This document shows positions 1 through 7,292 of a stretch of 38,140 bases of DNA, in pieces. How positions within the stretch are numbered: the stretch's first letter is position 1; each line of letters begins with the position of its first letter. A program made the translations under genes and the position numbers. The notes under the pieces were generated by a model, which was given only the letters and a program-made list of their open reading frames with translations, searched no databases and had not been told where the DNA came from. This DNA comes from Myxococcales bacterium. GTDB taxonomy: Bacteria; Myxococcota_A; Polyangia; Polyangiales; Polyangiaceae. The stretch lies in the NCBI GenBank assembly GCA_023248735.1, contig JAHFDY010000019.1, positions 1-38,140 on the forward strand. The letters are read 5' to 3'.

Positions 1-85
1 CGATCATGAACGGAATTTGGGCGTCGTCGAGCGCCTTTCGAAACCGTGCAAGGACGTCTGCGATGCCGCCTAGCGCGGCTGACAT
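1..85 (-). CDS. Nucleotidyltransferase-like protein, N-terminal fragment (runs off the window)
   Basis: Only the first 28 codons are visible, from ATG at 85 to the window edge. They read as an amphipathic helix ending in DDAQIPFMI. This resembles the start of nucleotidyltransferase-fold proteins (AbiEii/DUF1814-like group), where a helix of this kind precedes a V-G-S-F/D-like catalytic segment; that segment would lie outside the window. The start overlaps the stop of the upstream small gene by 16 nt, so the two are very probably co-translated. The family call rests on this short stretch plus the familiar pairing with the small upstream gene, so it is tentative. Confidence 0.55.
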   Translation of the reverse strand, partial: MSAALGGIADVLARFRKALDDAQIPFMI

Positions 86-285
86 GATGCGATCACTTGC
101 GAAACGAATTGCCGCTTCGCTTGCGCTTCGGTCAGTTCAGGATTTCGTCGTCGGATGCCTTCGATCGCCATTGCGCGAGCGGCTTCGCTCATTTCGACGG
201 CTACGCGCAAACGGCCTTCAGGACCCAGGCGGCGAATGGCGGCGGTCTGTGCGGCGAGGGCTTCTGGTGTCGTGTCGCTCGGCAT
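70..285 (-). CDS. Small conserved-type protein paired with a nucleotidyltransferase
   Basis: The product is 71 residues from ATG at 285 (begins MPSDTTPEAL). It is helical and charged, with a core RLRVAVEMSEAARAMAIEG followed by IRRRNPELTEAQAK. I recall small proteins of this type (R-V-A-V-E-M-S-E-x-A-R, then R-R-N-P-E-L-T/S-E-x-E-A) directly upstream of nucleotidyltransferase genes in myxobacteria and other GC-rich genomes. No catalytic motif is visible. A further in-frame start at 324 exists, but the added residues are Arg-rich and off-pattern. The gene overlaps the nucleotidyltransferase start by 16 nt and has operator-like palindromes 48-80 nt upstream. A toxin-antitoxin or abortive-infection role for the pair is inference. 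Confidence 0.7.
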   Translation of the reverse strand: MPSDTTPEALAAQTAAIRRLGPEGRLRVAVEMSEAARAMAIEGIRRRNPELTEAQAKRQFVSQVIASCQPR

Positions 286-332
286 GGGCTTTTTATGTAT
301 ACGTCGGGGCCTTCTGCGGCGCAAAAACTACG

Positions 333-365
333 ATAGATCCTGTCTATATTGTCAACTTAGTTGAC
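333..365 (-). promoter_or_regulatory. Promoter/operator region of the nucleotidyltransferase pair
   Basis: On the minus strand a perfect -35-like TTGACA lies at 355-350, with weak -10-like candidates around 335-326. Two inverted repeats sit on it: GTCAAC-TTA-GTTGAC (351-365), overlapping the -35, and ATAGA-TCCTG-TCTAT (333-347), in the spacer region. Repeats covering a promoter are typical of autoregulated small operons. The protein that would bind is unknown. Confidence 0.5.
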
Positions 366-665
366 TAATGGACCCGCTTCGAAAGAAGCGGGGTTTTTTT
401 GCGCGGCGGTCGCCATTAACATGACTAAGCCGCTTTCGCTCGTCGTGCGCGTCCCTTTTCGGAACTGCGGCGACAGCAGCGGCTGCGAGCAAGCGTAGCG
501 CTTTGTTGATCAACTTCTCATCGGGAAACGAAGCCCAGACGTCGTCATCGATCGCGACCACGTGTCCTTTGCGGAGCTTTCCGGCGAAGCGGCCACGTGT
601 CGCGCGGCTCCAATCGTATCGATCGAGAGATGTTTCGGGGGCGTTTGTTTAGCGGTTTTCTTCAT
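352..665 (-). pseudogene. BrnA-like antitoxin, frameshifted
   Basis: An ATG at 665 overlaps the toxin remnant stop by 17 nt, the normal arrangement of brnT-brnA pairs, and starts MKKTAKQTPP. That frame soon becomes meaningless and stops. In the -1 frame the sequence reads LDRYDWSRATRGRFAGKL, then IDDDVWASFPDEKLINKALR. This is the pattern of BrnA-like antitoxins (D-W/F-S-x-A-x-R-G/N, later F-P-x-x-x-x-x-N-x-A-L-R). The switch point is a run of five C (plus strand G 637-641); one more C would restore a single frame. The in-frame stop at 352 lies beyond the hairpin at 373-400, so the original C-terminus may also be altered. A sequencing error in the homopolymer is possible. Confidence 0.65.
373..400 (+). 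terminator. Rho-independent terminator, plus strand, without an obvious gene
   Basis: An 8-bp stem CCCGCTTC (373-380), loop GAAA, GAAGCGGG (385-392), one G and then seven T. It is a textbook terminator for plus-strand transcripts, yet every recognised gene nearby is on the minus strand. It may end an unannotated RNA or be left from rearrangement. Confidence 0.8.
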
Positions 666-873
666 TAGTTTTCCCGAGAGCCTTCGGTGCTTTTCTTGCG
701 CTGATGATCCGGAGACGATGGCCCACGCGTTCAGCATAGACGACGAACAGAACTCGTTCCTGCGCTGAGAGACCAATGATGACAAAGTGACCTTCGTTGT
801 AAAGATCGGGTGCGTCGATCGCGCGTGGATCGTCGAAAACGTCGGTGGCTTCAAGAGTTAGTTGGGAACGCAC
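649..873 (-). pseudogene. BrnT-like ribonuclease toxin, 5'-truncated
   Basis: From about 852 to 649 the frame encodes EATDVFDDPRAIDAPDL, then FVIIGLSAQERVLFVVYAER and RIISARKA. This is the core and C-terminal part of BrnT (DUF497) toxins (V-F-D-D-P, then I-G-L-S, L-x-V-V-Y-x-E-R, I-R-I-I-S-A-R-x-A). The N-terminal strand and helix (usually W-D-x-x-K-x-x-x-N-x-x-K-H-G-V) are missing; in their place is the 3' end of the lipoprotein gene read in another frame. A GTG at 873, with AAGGA upstream, could still start a 74-residue product against a usual 90-100. Loss of the N-terminus probably inactivates it. It overlaps the antitoxin remnant. Confidence 0.7.
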
Positions 874-1259
874 TCTTCTTTTTCCTTCGTTCCGGTTGTG
901 CACCCCGCGGTGCTGCGCTGAATGCACTTGCAAGGTAACTGTTGCGACCAGGTACCGGGGCAATAGAGCGTCGTCGTCGATATCGTTCGACATTTTGTCC
1001 GGCCACCCCCAGCGCTGACACGCCATGGGGACCATTGGGTTGAGATCACTTCACTGGACACACAGGCTTGACCTGCAAGTGTGCACTGATCGGAATCGTC
1101 TCGATCGCCAAACCGAACGCGCCCCGACCCGCCCGAAAGACCCGGCGAAAAAAGCTCCGTGTCGACGTTGGCTTCTAGTTGAGGTGTTTCGGGTTCGGCG
1201 GCTGAGCTGCAGGCAACAGTCGCAAGGGAAAACAAAACGAGTGTGTAGGCATTTCTCAC
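858..1259 (-). CDS. Cys-rich secreted lipoprotein, unknown function
   Basis: The product is 133 residues from GTG at 1259, with GGAG about 7 nt upstream. It has a lipoprotein signal peptide (MRNAYTLVLFSLATVAC, Cys17; the -3 Thr is not ideal). The mature part is short, with eight further cysteines and a C-terminal segment with CKC and C-V-P-N, suggesting a disulfide-stabilised periplasmic or surface domain. I do not recognise a family. Its last bases overlap the truncated BrnT remnant, so the junction of accessory and lipoprotein DNA falls at its stop codon. Its 3' end could itself have been altered by that rearrangement. Confidence 0.6.
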   Translation of the reverse strand: MRNAYTLVLFSLATVACSSAAEPETPQLEANVDTELFSPGLSGGSGRVRFGDRDDSDQCTLAGQACVSSEVISTQWSPWRVSAGGGRTKCRTISTTTLYCPGTWSQQLPCKCIQRSTAGCTTGTKEKEECVPN

Positions 1260-1749
1260 GGGGGGTCTCCGAAGTGGCTGGGTCTACCGGTGCCATACGA
1301 AGTCCTGCAGCGAACCTTCCTCGCGACTCGTGTTCTCGTTGCGTCTCGCGGTTGCGCTTGTCCATCCGTTGATGAGTCGATTGATTTCGACCCTCCGCTG
1401 GCAAGATGGGCGGCGTCCCGAGCCGGAGAATCAATTCGCCGCCTTCCCATTTCGTAACACTATGAGCTGTCTTTCGGACGTGCTCGCGGGTGGTGAAGCG
1501 CGCGGTGAGATCGACACGGGTCCGCTTCGATGGACTGCCTCCCGCGTCAGATGAGGTCGTAGACCACGTAATCGTCGAGCGGCTGCTGAAGCCGAGCCGC
1601 GGCAGCGCCAAGGTGGTCAACGGAGTGTCCTGACGGACGATCAGTGATCGACGACAACGCAAGGTGCTGCGATCGAATTATTGGCGAGGAGAGAACATAG
1701 AGACGCTCGCCTCATTTCCTTCTCGTCAGCAGCATGCTGGCGTGGCGCG
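1260..1749. other. Gene-poor stretch of about 490 bp
   Basis: I see no convincing gene. A plus-strand frame 1466-1630 (55 codons, possible GTG starts at 1490 and 1493, stop 1631-1633) has GC-rich third positions. A minus-strand frame from 1662 downward is also open. Neither has a recognised motif or a good ribosome site. The stretch separates the minus-strand accessory genes from the plus-strand lipoprotein genes, so it should hold promoters for at least the gene at 1750. Confidence 0.4.
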
Positions 1750-2556
1750 ATGCAAACGAAGACGCTCGCTCTTTGCGCGTTCTCACTTCACCTCCTGCTT
1801 GCTTGCGGCGGCGCCGTTTCAGGCACGACCGACGGCAGCGCGGCCGACGCTGGCGACGCCGCGGCGATAATCAGCGGACCCGCTGATGCTGGCGACAGCG
1901 GCGCCGAGACAATCGCTCCGGCTCAAAAAATCGCTATCAAGTTTGTGCTCATCAAGAGCGCCTCTTCGGCGGATTCAAGGGCATGGATCAACTACGGCTC
2001 GAACCTCGACGGTCTCGTCACAACCAAAGACTCGCAGGATGTTTGCAAAAGGGCTAGCGGTGCGCCGAGCACCAATCAGGAGGATGGCACGGACGGCATC
2101 GACATTTCATGGGGCCGCAATGTGATGCCGGTCTTCTACACCCTTGGCCCAATCGCCGACACGGCTGGCTATCTTGTCGCAGACGAAAGCGGTACGGGCG
2201 TTCTACGCCTAGTAGGCAAAGGTGCATTGGAAGGTGCGTTGCTCGAAGTGCCGGTGGTCCACGCCAAGATCGACATGAATGGAACGACCGCTAAGTTGTC
2301 CGCGTTGGTTCCCGTGCAGGTCTTCATCGGATCATTCAACAGGTACGCAGGCCGATTGAGCTCGAGCCTTTGTGGCGGGAGCACGATTGCGAGCATCCTT
2401 GATCAGTTCACACAGTCTGCCGATAGCCTCTCGACGGGGCTCCAGTCAGCGTCGGTCACGTGCGACGCGATTTCGCTCGGTGCCGAACTCACCGGTGTCG
2501 CAAACGAGCCCAACCAGCCGATCGCTGGGGGCGTCGATCCTTGCGGAAATCGATAG
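1750..2556 (+). CDS. Lipoprotein of a duplicated family (copy 1)
   Basis: The product is 268 residues from ATG at 1750, chosen because it places a clean signal peptide (MQTKTLALCAFSLHLLLAC, Cys19) at the N-terminus. An Ala/Asp/Gly-rich linker to about residue 55 follows. The folded part contains KIAIKF, NYGSNLDGLVTTKDSQDVCK, SWGRNVMPVFY and a C-terminal SVTCDAISLGAELTGV. It has several conserved cysteines and no enzyme motif I know. The gene at 3199 is a clear relative, by eye over half identical across the folded part, with conserved cysteines and the N-Y-G-S-N and S-W-G-x-N-V-M-P blocks. It is probably periplasmic or surface-exposed. Function unknown. Confidence 0.85.
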   Translation: MQTKTLALCAFSLHLLLACGGAVSGTTDGSAADAGDAAAIISGPADAGDSGAETIAPAQKIAIKFVLIKSASSADSRAWINYGSNLDGLVTTKDSQDVCKRASGAPSTNQEDGTDGIDISWGRNVMPVFYTLGPIADTAGYLVADESGTGVLRLVGKGALEGALLEVPVVHAKIDMNGTTAKLSALVPVQVFIGSFNRYAGRLSSSLCGGSTIASILDQFTQSADSLSTGLQSASVTCDAISLGAELTGVANEPNQPIAGGVDPCGNR

Positions 2557-2646
2557 AGCCACTCGAGAGGGCAAGTTCGCTATCAGGGGTGCGCAAAAAA
2601 ACGGATCCACGTGCATCTTGGAAATGCGTCTGCTAACGCCGGTGCG

Positions 2647-3117
2647 ATGCGAGTCATTGCTGGGTCTATGTTTGCTTTGATGATGTTCGGCTGCTCACGC
2701 GTCACACCGACGCCTGACGGAACGAAACTCGATCACTGGGACTACCCTACGAGTGCAATCGCGAGCGCAATCCCGGTGACTGGCGCAGTCGCGAAAAGCT
2801 GGCTCGTGACCTTCAACGAGGGAACCACCGTTCGCGTATCCGCGCAGATCGGCACCATCGAGAGCGACGGCAAGAAGATCCGTTGGCCGCAATCCGTTGA
2901 TGCGGTTCTTGTGTCCAACGGAGGCGCGCAAATTACCGTCAAGCACGGCAACCCAATTCATGTCGCAGGAGAAGGCGGCACGCAACCCTTTACCTTCCAA
3001 CTCGTCAAGTCAACGCTGACGAGCACTCACCTGAATGGCGTGGAGCTAGCGTTGCAAGGGGACAAGCTCGTCCCTGCCGTCGGTGCCACCGGCGTCAAGT
3101 CGATCGTCAGCGAGTAA
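2647..3117 (+). CDS. Small lipoprotein between the duplicated lipoprotein genes
   Basis: The product is 156 residues from ATG at 2647, chosen to give the signal peptide MRVIAGSMFALMMFGC (Cys16). The mature part alternates short hydrophobic strands and turns (for example SWLVTFNEGTTVRVSAQI and FQLVKSTLTSTHLNGVELAL), suggesting a beta-sandwich. I recognise no family. It lies 90 bp after copy 1 and 81 bp before copy 2 of the duplicated family on the same strand, so the three may form one operon and work together at the cell surface (inference). Confidence 0.8.
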   Translation: MRVIAGSMFALMMFGCSRVTPTPDGTKLDHWDYPTSAIASAIPVTGAVAKSWLVTFNEGTTVRVSAQIGTIESDGKKIRWPQSVDAVLVSNGGAQITVKHGNPIHVAGEGGTQPFTFQLVKSTLTSTHLNGVELALQGDKLVPAVGATGVKSIVSE

Positions 3118-3198
3118 CGTGTGCGCGTTGCATCCAAAGGGCGATGAACAAAGACACGGTCTTCCGCACGCGCCGCGTGCGTGCTTGACTGGAACTCA

Positions 3199-3972
3199 AT
3201 GCAACCCAGCCCTTTCGCCCTAGCCCTCATTGCCTTCAACGCCTTCGCGTGCGGAGGTTCGGTCACCATCTCGAATGAAGGTGGCGTTTCAAAGCCGACG
3301 GGCGACGCTGCAGTCGTCAGCGCAAGTGATGCCGGTGACAGTGCAGTGCCGCAGCAGAGAATTGCGATCAAATTTGCGACCTTCAAGAGCAGCTCTTCGA
3401 CCGATGCAAGCGCGTGGGCGAACTACGGTTCGAATATCGATGGTCTCACCACGAACAAAGACTCGCAGGACGTCTGCAAGAGGTTTGGTGGTGCATCGAG
3501 CTCCGTTCAATCGGACGGCACCGGCGGAATCGACAATTCATGGGGCCACAACGTCATGCCCATGTTCTACAGCGTCGGATGGGCCTTCGAGGGGGTTGGC
3601 TATCTTGTCATCGACGAAACCGGTAACGGTAGTTTGCGTTTGCCAGGCAAGGGCGCGACGATGGTGATTCCCGTTGTCCTTGCACGACTCGATACGGTGG
3701 GAACGACGTCGACGTTCTCCGCCGTGATTCCTGTTGAGGAGCTTGTCTCCGTATTCAAGAGTGTGGCGGGTCGAATCAGTCTGAGCTTGTGCGGAGGAAG
3801 TGCGCTCGAGACCATTTCCGATCAGATAAGGACGTCGGCTGACATTCCTTCGACAGGGCTTCAATCGCCCTCCGTCACGTGCAATGCGATTTCGATCGGG
3901 GCCGAACTGACAGGCGTGGTCGACGAGCAAGGTCCGTCTGTCGTCGTCGAGCCGGATCCATGCGGTCACTGA
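3199..3972 (+). CDS. Lipoprotein of a duplicated family (copy 2)
   Basis: The product is 257 residues from ATG at 3199 (a GTG at 3181 would add six residues before the signal peptide). The signal peptide is MQPSPFALALIAFNAFAC (Cys18), followed by a short acidic/Ala linker. The folded part parallels copy 1: RIAIKF, NYGSNIDGLTTNKDSQDVCK, SWGHNVMPMFY, SLCGGSALETI and SVTCNAISIGAELTGV. Compared with copy 1 it lacks about four residues near the middle and has a shorter linker. Conserved cysteines suggest disulfides. No catalytic motif is evident. The duplication spans the lipoprotein gene at 2647. Confidence 0.85.
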   Translation: MQPSPFALALIAFNAFACGGSVTISNEGGVSKPTGDAAVVSASDAGDSAVPQQRIAIKFATFKSSSSTDASAWANYGSNIDGLTTNKDSQDVCKRFGGASSSVQSDGTGGIDNSWGHNVMPMFYSVGWAFEGVGYLVIDETGNGSLRLPGKGATMVIPVVLARLDTVGTTSTFSAVIPVEELVSVFKSVAGRISLSLCGGSALETISDQIRTSADIPSTGLQSPSVTCNAISIGAELTGVVDEQGPSVVVEPDPCGH

Positions 3973-4017
3973 CGTTCAACGTGACCTGACGACCGATACG
4001 CTCTTTTTTGAACGTCA
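3970..4017. repeat. Long-spaced inverted repeat after the lipoprotein cluster
   Basis: TGACGTTCAA (3970-3979) and its exact reverse complement TTGAACGTCA (4008-4017) are separated by 28 nt that include a T6 run. The hairpin could protect the 3' end of the lipoprotein mRNA, or act as an operator for the gene starting at 4047. It lacks the T-run after the stem of a standard terminator. Confidence 0.5.
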
Positions 4018-4046
4018 ATTGACCCCATCAGGTAGCTTTAGGCGAA

Positions 4047-4814
4047 GTGGAACTTACGGTTCTTGGCTGTCATGGTGGCGAAACGCCGAAGCATCGAACG
4101 AGCGCATTCTTGCTCGATCGCAGGATTGCCATCGATGCGGGCGCACTGACCAGCGCGCTCAACATTCCTTCGCAGTGTGCGCTTGAAGCGGTGTTGATTA
4201 GCCACGCGCATCTCGATCACATTCGCGATCTATCGACCATCGCGGATAACCGGGTTCAGAACGGTGCACCGCCGCTGAAGGTGTGTGCCACCGCCGAGAC
4301 GCTGCGGGCATTGCGCAACCACTTTTTCAACGACCAGCTCTGGCCGGATTTCACAAAGATCCCAACGGAGCAGGGAAGCACGATCGAACTGATCGAGCTC
4401 GCTTCAGACACGTTCAACGTCATCCAGGGCTATCGCGTTCGGCCCATACCCGTGTCGCACACCATCGACTGTTCGGGTTTCCTCGTCGATGACGGCACGA
4501 GCGCCATTGCCTACAGCGGCGACACAGCCGCAACCGATGGGTTGTGGAACGTGCTCAACGCGGTGACAAATCTGCGCGCTCTCTTGCTCGAAGTCAGTTT
4601 TCCTGAGTCTCATCGAGAGTTGGCCATCCGTAGCGGTCACCACACGCCTTCGAGTCTCAGCGCGGATCTAAGAAAATATAAGGCGCCTAAGGACTTGCCC
4701 ACGCTCCTCTATCACATGAAGCCGACATTTCAGGACGCGATAGAGCGCGAGTGCGCGCAGCTTGTTGGTCTGAACCTAACGCCGCTCGCCCTTGGCGACG
4801 AGTTTGTCTTGTGA
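4047..4814 (+). CDS. Metallo-beta-lactamase-fold hydrolase, class II cyclic nucleotide phosphodiesterase-like
   Basis: The product is 255 residues from GTG at 4047. Its metal site motifs are HAHLDH at residues 53-58, VSHTIDCSG with His137, AYSGDT with Asp158, and a late HMKPTF. Together with the N-terminal VLGCHGG and the spacing, this fits the class II cAMP/cGMP phosphodiesterase branch of the metallo-beta-lactamase superfamily (binuclear Zn). It should hydrolyse a phosphoester, possibly a cyclic nucleotide; RNase Z-like or other MBL substrates cannot be excluded. There is no signal peptide, so it is cytoplasmic. It lies 71 bp before the helicase gene on the same strand. Confidence 0.8.
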   Translation: MELTVLGCHGGETPKHRTSAFLLDRRIAIDAGALTSALNIPSQCALEAVLISHAHLDHIRDLSTIADNRVQNGAPPLKVCATAETLRALRNHFFNDQLWPDFTKIPTEQGSTIELIELASDTFNVIQGYRVRPIPVSHTIDCSGFLVDDGTSAIAYSGDTAATDGLWNVLNAVTNLRALLLEVSFPESHRELAIRSGHHTPSSLSADLRKYKAPKDLPTLLYHMKPTFQDAIERECAQLVGLNLTPLALGDEFVL

Positions 4815-4885
4815 AGCATCAACGCTAGTGTCGGCGCATTTCCCGTTGCCGCCAAGGCAAGAGCGGTGCATCACCATAAGCTTCC

Positions 4886-7222
4886 ATGAGCCAAAGGGCG
4901 GACCCAATCGAAGTCGCAGGCCTTGACGACGACGCCGAAGGACAGCGCATCGTTCGCGAGGAGCTCAAGCTGCTTGCGACGGTAACGCACGCCATCGAAA
5001 CCGCTGCCGTTGCGCCCGTCACGAAGGCTGGCGACGACGCGCGCATGCTCGAACTTCGAGAGGAGATCGCGTGTGCAAAACCCGAAGACCTTCCCGCATT
5101 GTTCGAACAGATGCACCACATCGGCGCTCTTCGGGCCCAACGTGGCAAGAGCGTCGTCGGCTCACTCGATCGCAACGCGCCTTACTTCGGCCATCTGCGC
5201 CTAGAGGAAGAGGGTAAGCGCCGCGATATCTTGATTGGGTCACGCTCCTACGTTGACCCGAGCGCGGGCATTCGCATTGTCGATTGGCGCAACGCTCCCG
5301 TCAGCAGCATTTACTATCGCTACGGCGAGGGCGACGACTACGAGGAGGCGATGGGCGATCGCATCGCGGAAGGAATCGTTCGCCTCAAGCGCAGCGTCGC
5401 GATTAAGAAAGGTGAACTCGTGCGGGTCGCCGCTCCTCAAGGCACCTTCATTCGCACGCGCGACGGTGCATGGAAGCGGATCGACACGCGTTCGGCGAAG
5501 CTCGTCACTGAGCGAAAATCTGGCGACGGAGCGGTAGCTGGCACTCGTCTCGGCGTCGGCGCCAACGGCGAAATTCGCCAAGACAAAATGTTGCCTGAGA
5601 TTGCATCGTTGCTCGATCAGAAGCAGTTCGAGCTCATTGCGAAGCCGAGCGCCGGCCTCGTTGCGATTCAAGGTAGCGCAGGCAGCGGAAAGACCACCGT
5701 AGGCTTGCATCGCGTTGCGTACCTTGGCTTTACCGACCCGAATCGGTTTGCGCCCGATCGCATGATGGTCGTCGTTCCAAATGACGCCCTCATTCACTAC
5801 GTCTCGCGCGTGCTTCCGTCCCTTGGTGTCCCTGGCGTACCCGTGACGACGTTCGGCCGCTTCGCAAGACGAATGGTCAACTTGCTTTTCCAAAAGCTCC
5901 CAACTTCAATTAGTGACGAAACTCCTCCAATCGTTATGCGTGCAAAATCGCACGGGCGGATGCTCGACTCGATCGATCACGTCGTCGATCGTATCGCGCG
6001 CGAGGTAGAAGGTAAGTTAGTTGACAATATGCGCAAGTGGGAGGGCGGGGAAGTGGTGGTTGCCGCCTGGCGTGCGACGGTCGATCAGCCGCTCGACGTG
6101 CGGGTGTCACTGCTCGCTGGTTGGCTTGCTGGCAAGAGAACGCTTACCGGTGTCGAGCCGGCGTCTCGATTGCCAGAGGTTACGCGAGGTGCCGTTGAGC
6201 GGCTCGGCAACGAGCTTCGTGTGATGTCTCGCGCAGTCACCGCCGTTTGGGATGAGGTTCTGACGTCGCGAGAACGACTCAACGCGACGTTCAAAGATGA
6301 GCCCGCGTTTGGTCCTGGCAGGCTCGACCAATTGCACGAGTGGTGCCTCAAACAGGCGCGCGTCCGTGCGGAGGGCGATCGCGACGGTGATCAGCCGCGG
6401 CTCGACGCCGAGGACCACGCGCTGCTGCTGCGCATATGGCAGAAGCTCCGTGGACCGCTTGTCGACGTCGACAACACGCCGATTCGGATCGCCCATTTGT
6501 TCGTTGATGAGGTTCAGGACGCTGGTCCGATCGAGCTTCGTGTCATGATCGACCTTACTGGCAAAGAGCGCTGCGTCACGCTTGCTGGCGACGTTGCACA
6601 GCGCATGCTCGACGAAGACGACGACACCCGTGGCGAATTCCACTGGAGCGAACTGCTCGAATCGCTTGGCGTGACGCAAGCCAACATCGAGCCCTTGCAG
6701 GTCAGCTACCGTTCGACCGCGGAGATTACGGACTTTGCGCGCAAGGTGCTCGGGCCGCTCGCGCACGATGCCGAACCCGTCGCTCCACGAAATGGACCCG
6801 CGGTTGAACTGTTTGGCTTCACATCGGTCGGCGAAGCGGTGGGATTCATCGGCGACGCACTCAAACAACTATTTTTCGACGAGCCCGATGCAAACGTCGC
6901 TCTCGTAGCGCGATTTCCTCAGCAAGCCGACGCCTACTACGAGGGCCTCGTTCGCGCGGAGGTGCCGAATCTGCGTCGCGTCGCGAAGCAAGACTTCACT
7001 TGGGAGCCTGGCGTTGATGTCACCGACATTCGTCAAACGAAGGGTCTCGAATTCGACGAGGTCATCCTGCTTGACACCAACGCATCGGCGTTTCCGGTCA
7101 CCGACCAGGCGCGCCATGCTCTGTATGTCGCGGCCACGCGCGCGTCGCATCAATTGTGGTGCGTTGCGAGTGAAAAACCATCAGATCTAGTTACAAATGC
7201 GCTGGGGCTGCCGAACAGCTAG
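4886..7222 (+). CDS. HelD-like UvrD/Rep-superfamily ATPase
   Basis: The product is 778 residues from ATG at 4886. After a charged N-terminal helical arm (residues 1-90) comes the block PYFGHLRLEEEGKRRDILIG and IVDWRNAPVSSIYYRY, characteristic of HelD-like helicases. Walker A GSAGSGKT is at 263-270, Walker B VDEVQD at 540-545, GDVAQRM at 568-574, then VSYRST, TDIRQTKGLEFDEVILLD and ALYVAATRA (superfamily 1 motifs IV to VI). HelD in Bacillus and mycobacteria is a DNA helicase-like ATPase that removes stalled or dormant RNA polymerase from DNA. Whether this copy acts on RNA polymerase or on DNA cannot be told from sequence. Cytoplasmic. Confidence 0.9.
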   Translation: MSQRADPIEVAGLDDDAEGQRIVREELKLLATVTHAIETAAVAPVTKAGDDARMLELREEIACAKPEDLPALFEQMHHIGALRAQRGKSVVGSLDRNAPYFGHLRLEEEGKRRDILIGSRSYVDPSAGIRIVDWRNAPVSSIYYRYGEGDDYEEAMGDRIAEGIVRLKRSVAIKKGELVRVAAPQGTFIRTRDGAWKRIDTRSAKLVTERKSGDGAVAGTRLGVGANGEIRQDKMLPEIASLLDQKQFELIAKPSAGLVAIQGSAGSGKTTVGLHRVAYLGFTDPNRFAPDRMMVVVPNDALIHYVSRVLPSLGVPGVPVTTFGRFARRMVNLLFQKLPTSISDETPPIVMRAKSHGRMLDSIDHVVDRIAREVEGKLVDNMRKWEGGEVVVAAWRATVDQPLDVRVSLLAGWLAGKRTLTGVEPASRLPEVTRGAVERLGNELRVMSRAVTAVWDEVLTSRERLNATFKDEPAFGPGRLDQLHEWCLKQARVRAEGDRDGDQPRLDAEDHALLLRIWQKLRGPLVDVDNTPIRIAHLFVDEVQDAGPIELRVMIDLTGKERCVTLAGDVAQRMLDEDDDTRGEFHWSELLESLGVTQANIEPLQVSYRSTAEITDFARKVLGPLAHDAEPVAPRNGPAVELFGFTSVGEAVGFIGDALKQLFFDEPDANVALVARFPQQADAYYEGLVRAEVPNLRRVAKQDFTWEPGVDVTDIRQTKGLEFDEVILLDTNASAFPVTDQARHALYVAATRASHQLWCVASEKPSDLVTNALGLPNS

Positions 7223-7292
7223 CGAACCGTTAGGCTCGTTTTCGTGGATCGGGCAATTTGCTGAGCTGATCGCCGCGTGATACGGCCACACA

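Noticed and set aside
1466-1633. Plus-strand 55-codon frame with GC-rich third positions
   Set aside because: No start with a ribosome site and no recognisable sequence; kept only as a note on the gene-poor stretch.
1051-1662. Long minus-strand open frame of about 200 codons
   Set aside because: It overlaps the lipoprotein gene in another frame, has no recognised motif, and its reading is rich in Arg and Thr as expected for a shadow in GC-rich DNA.
6021-6033. An 11-mer GTTGACAATAT shared with the promoter region near 350
   Set aside because: Hundreds of such 11-base coincidences are expected in 38 kb on both strands, and it lies inside the helicase coding region.
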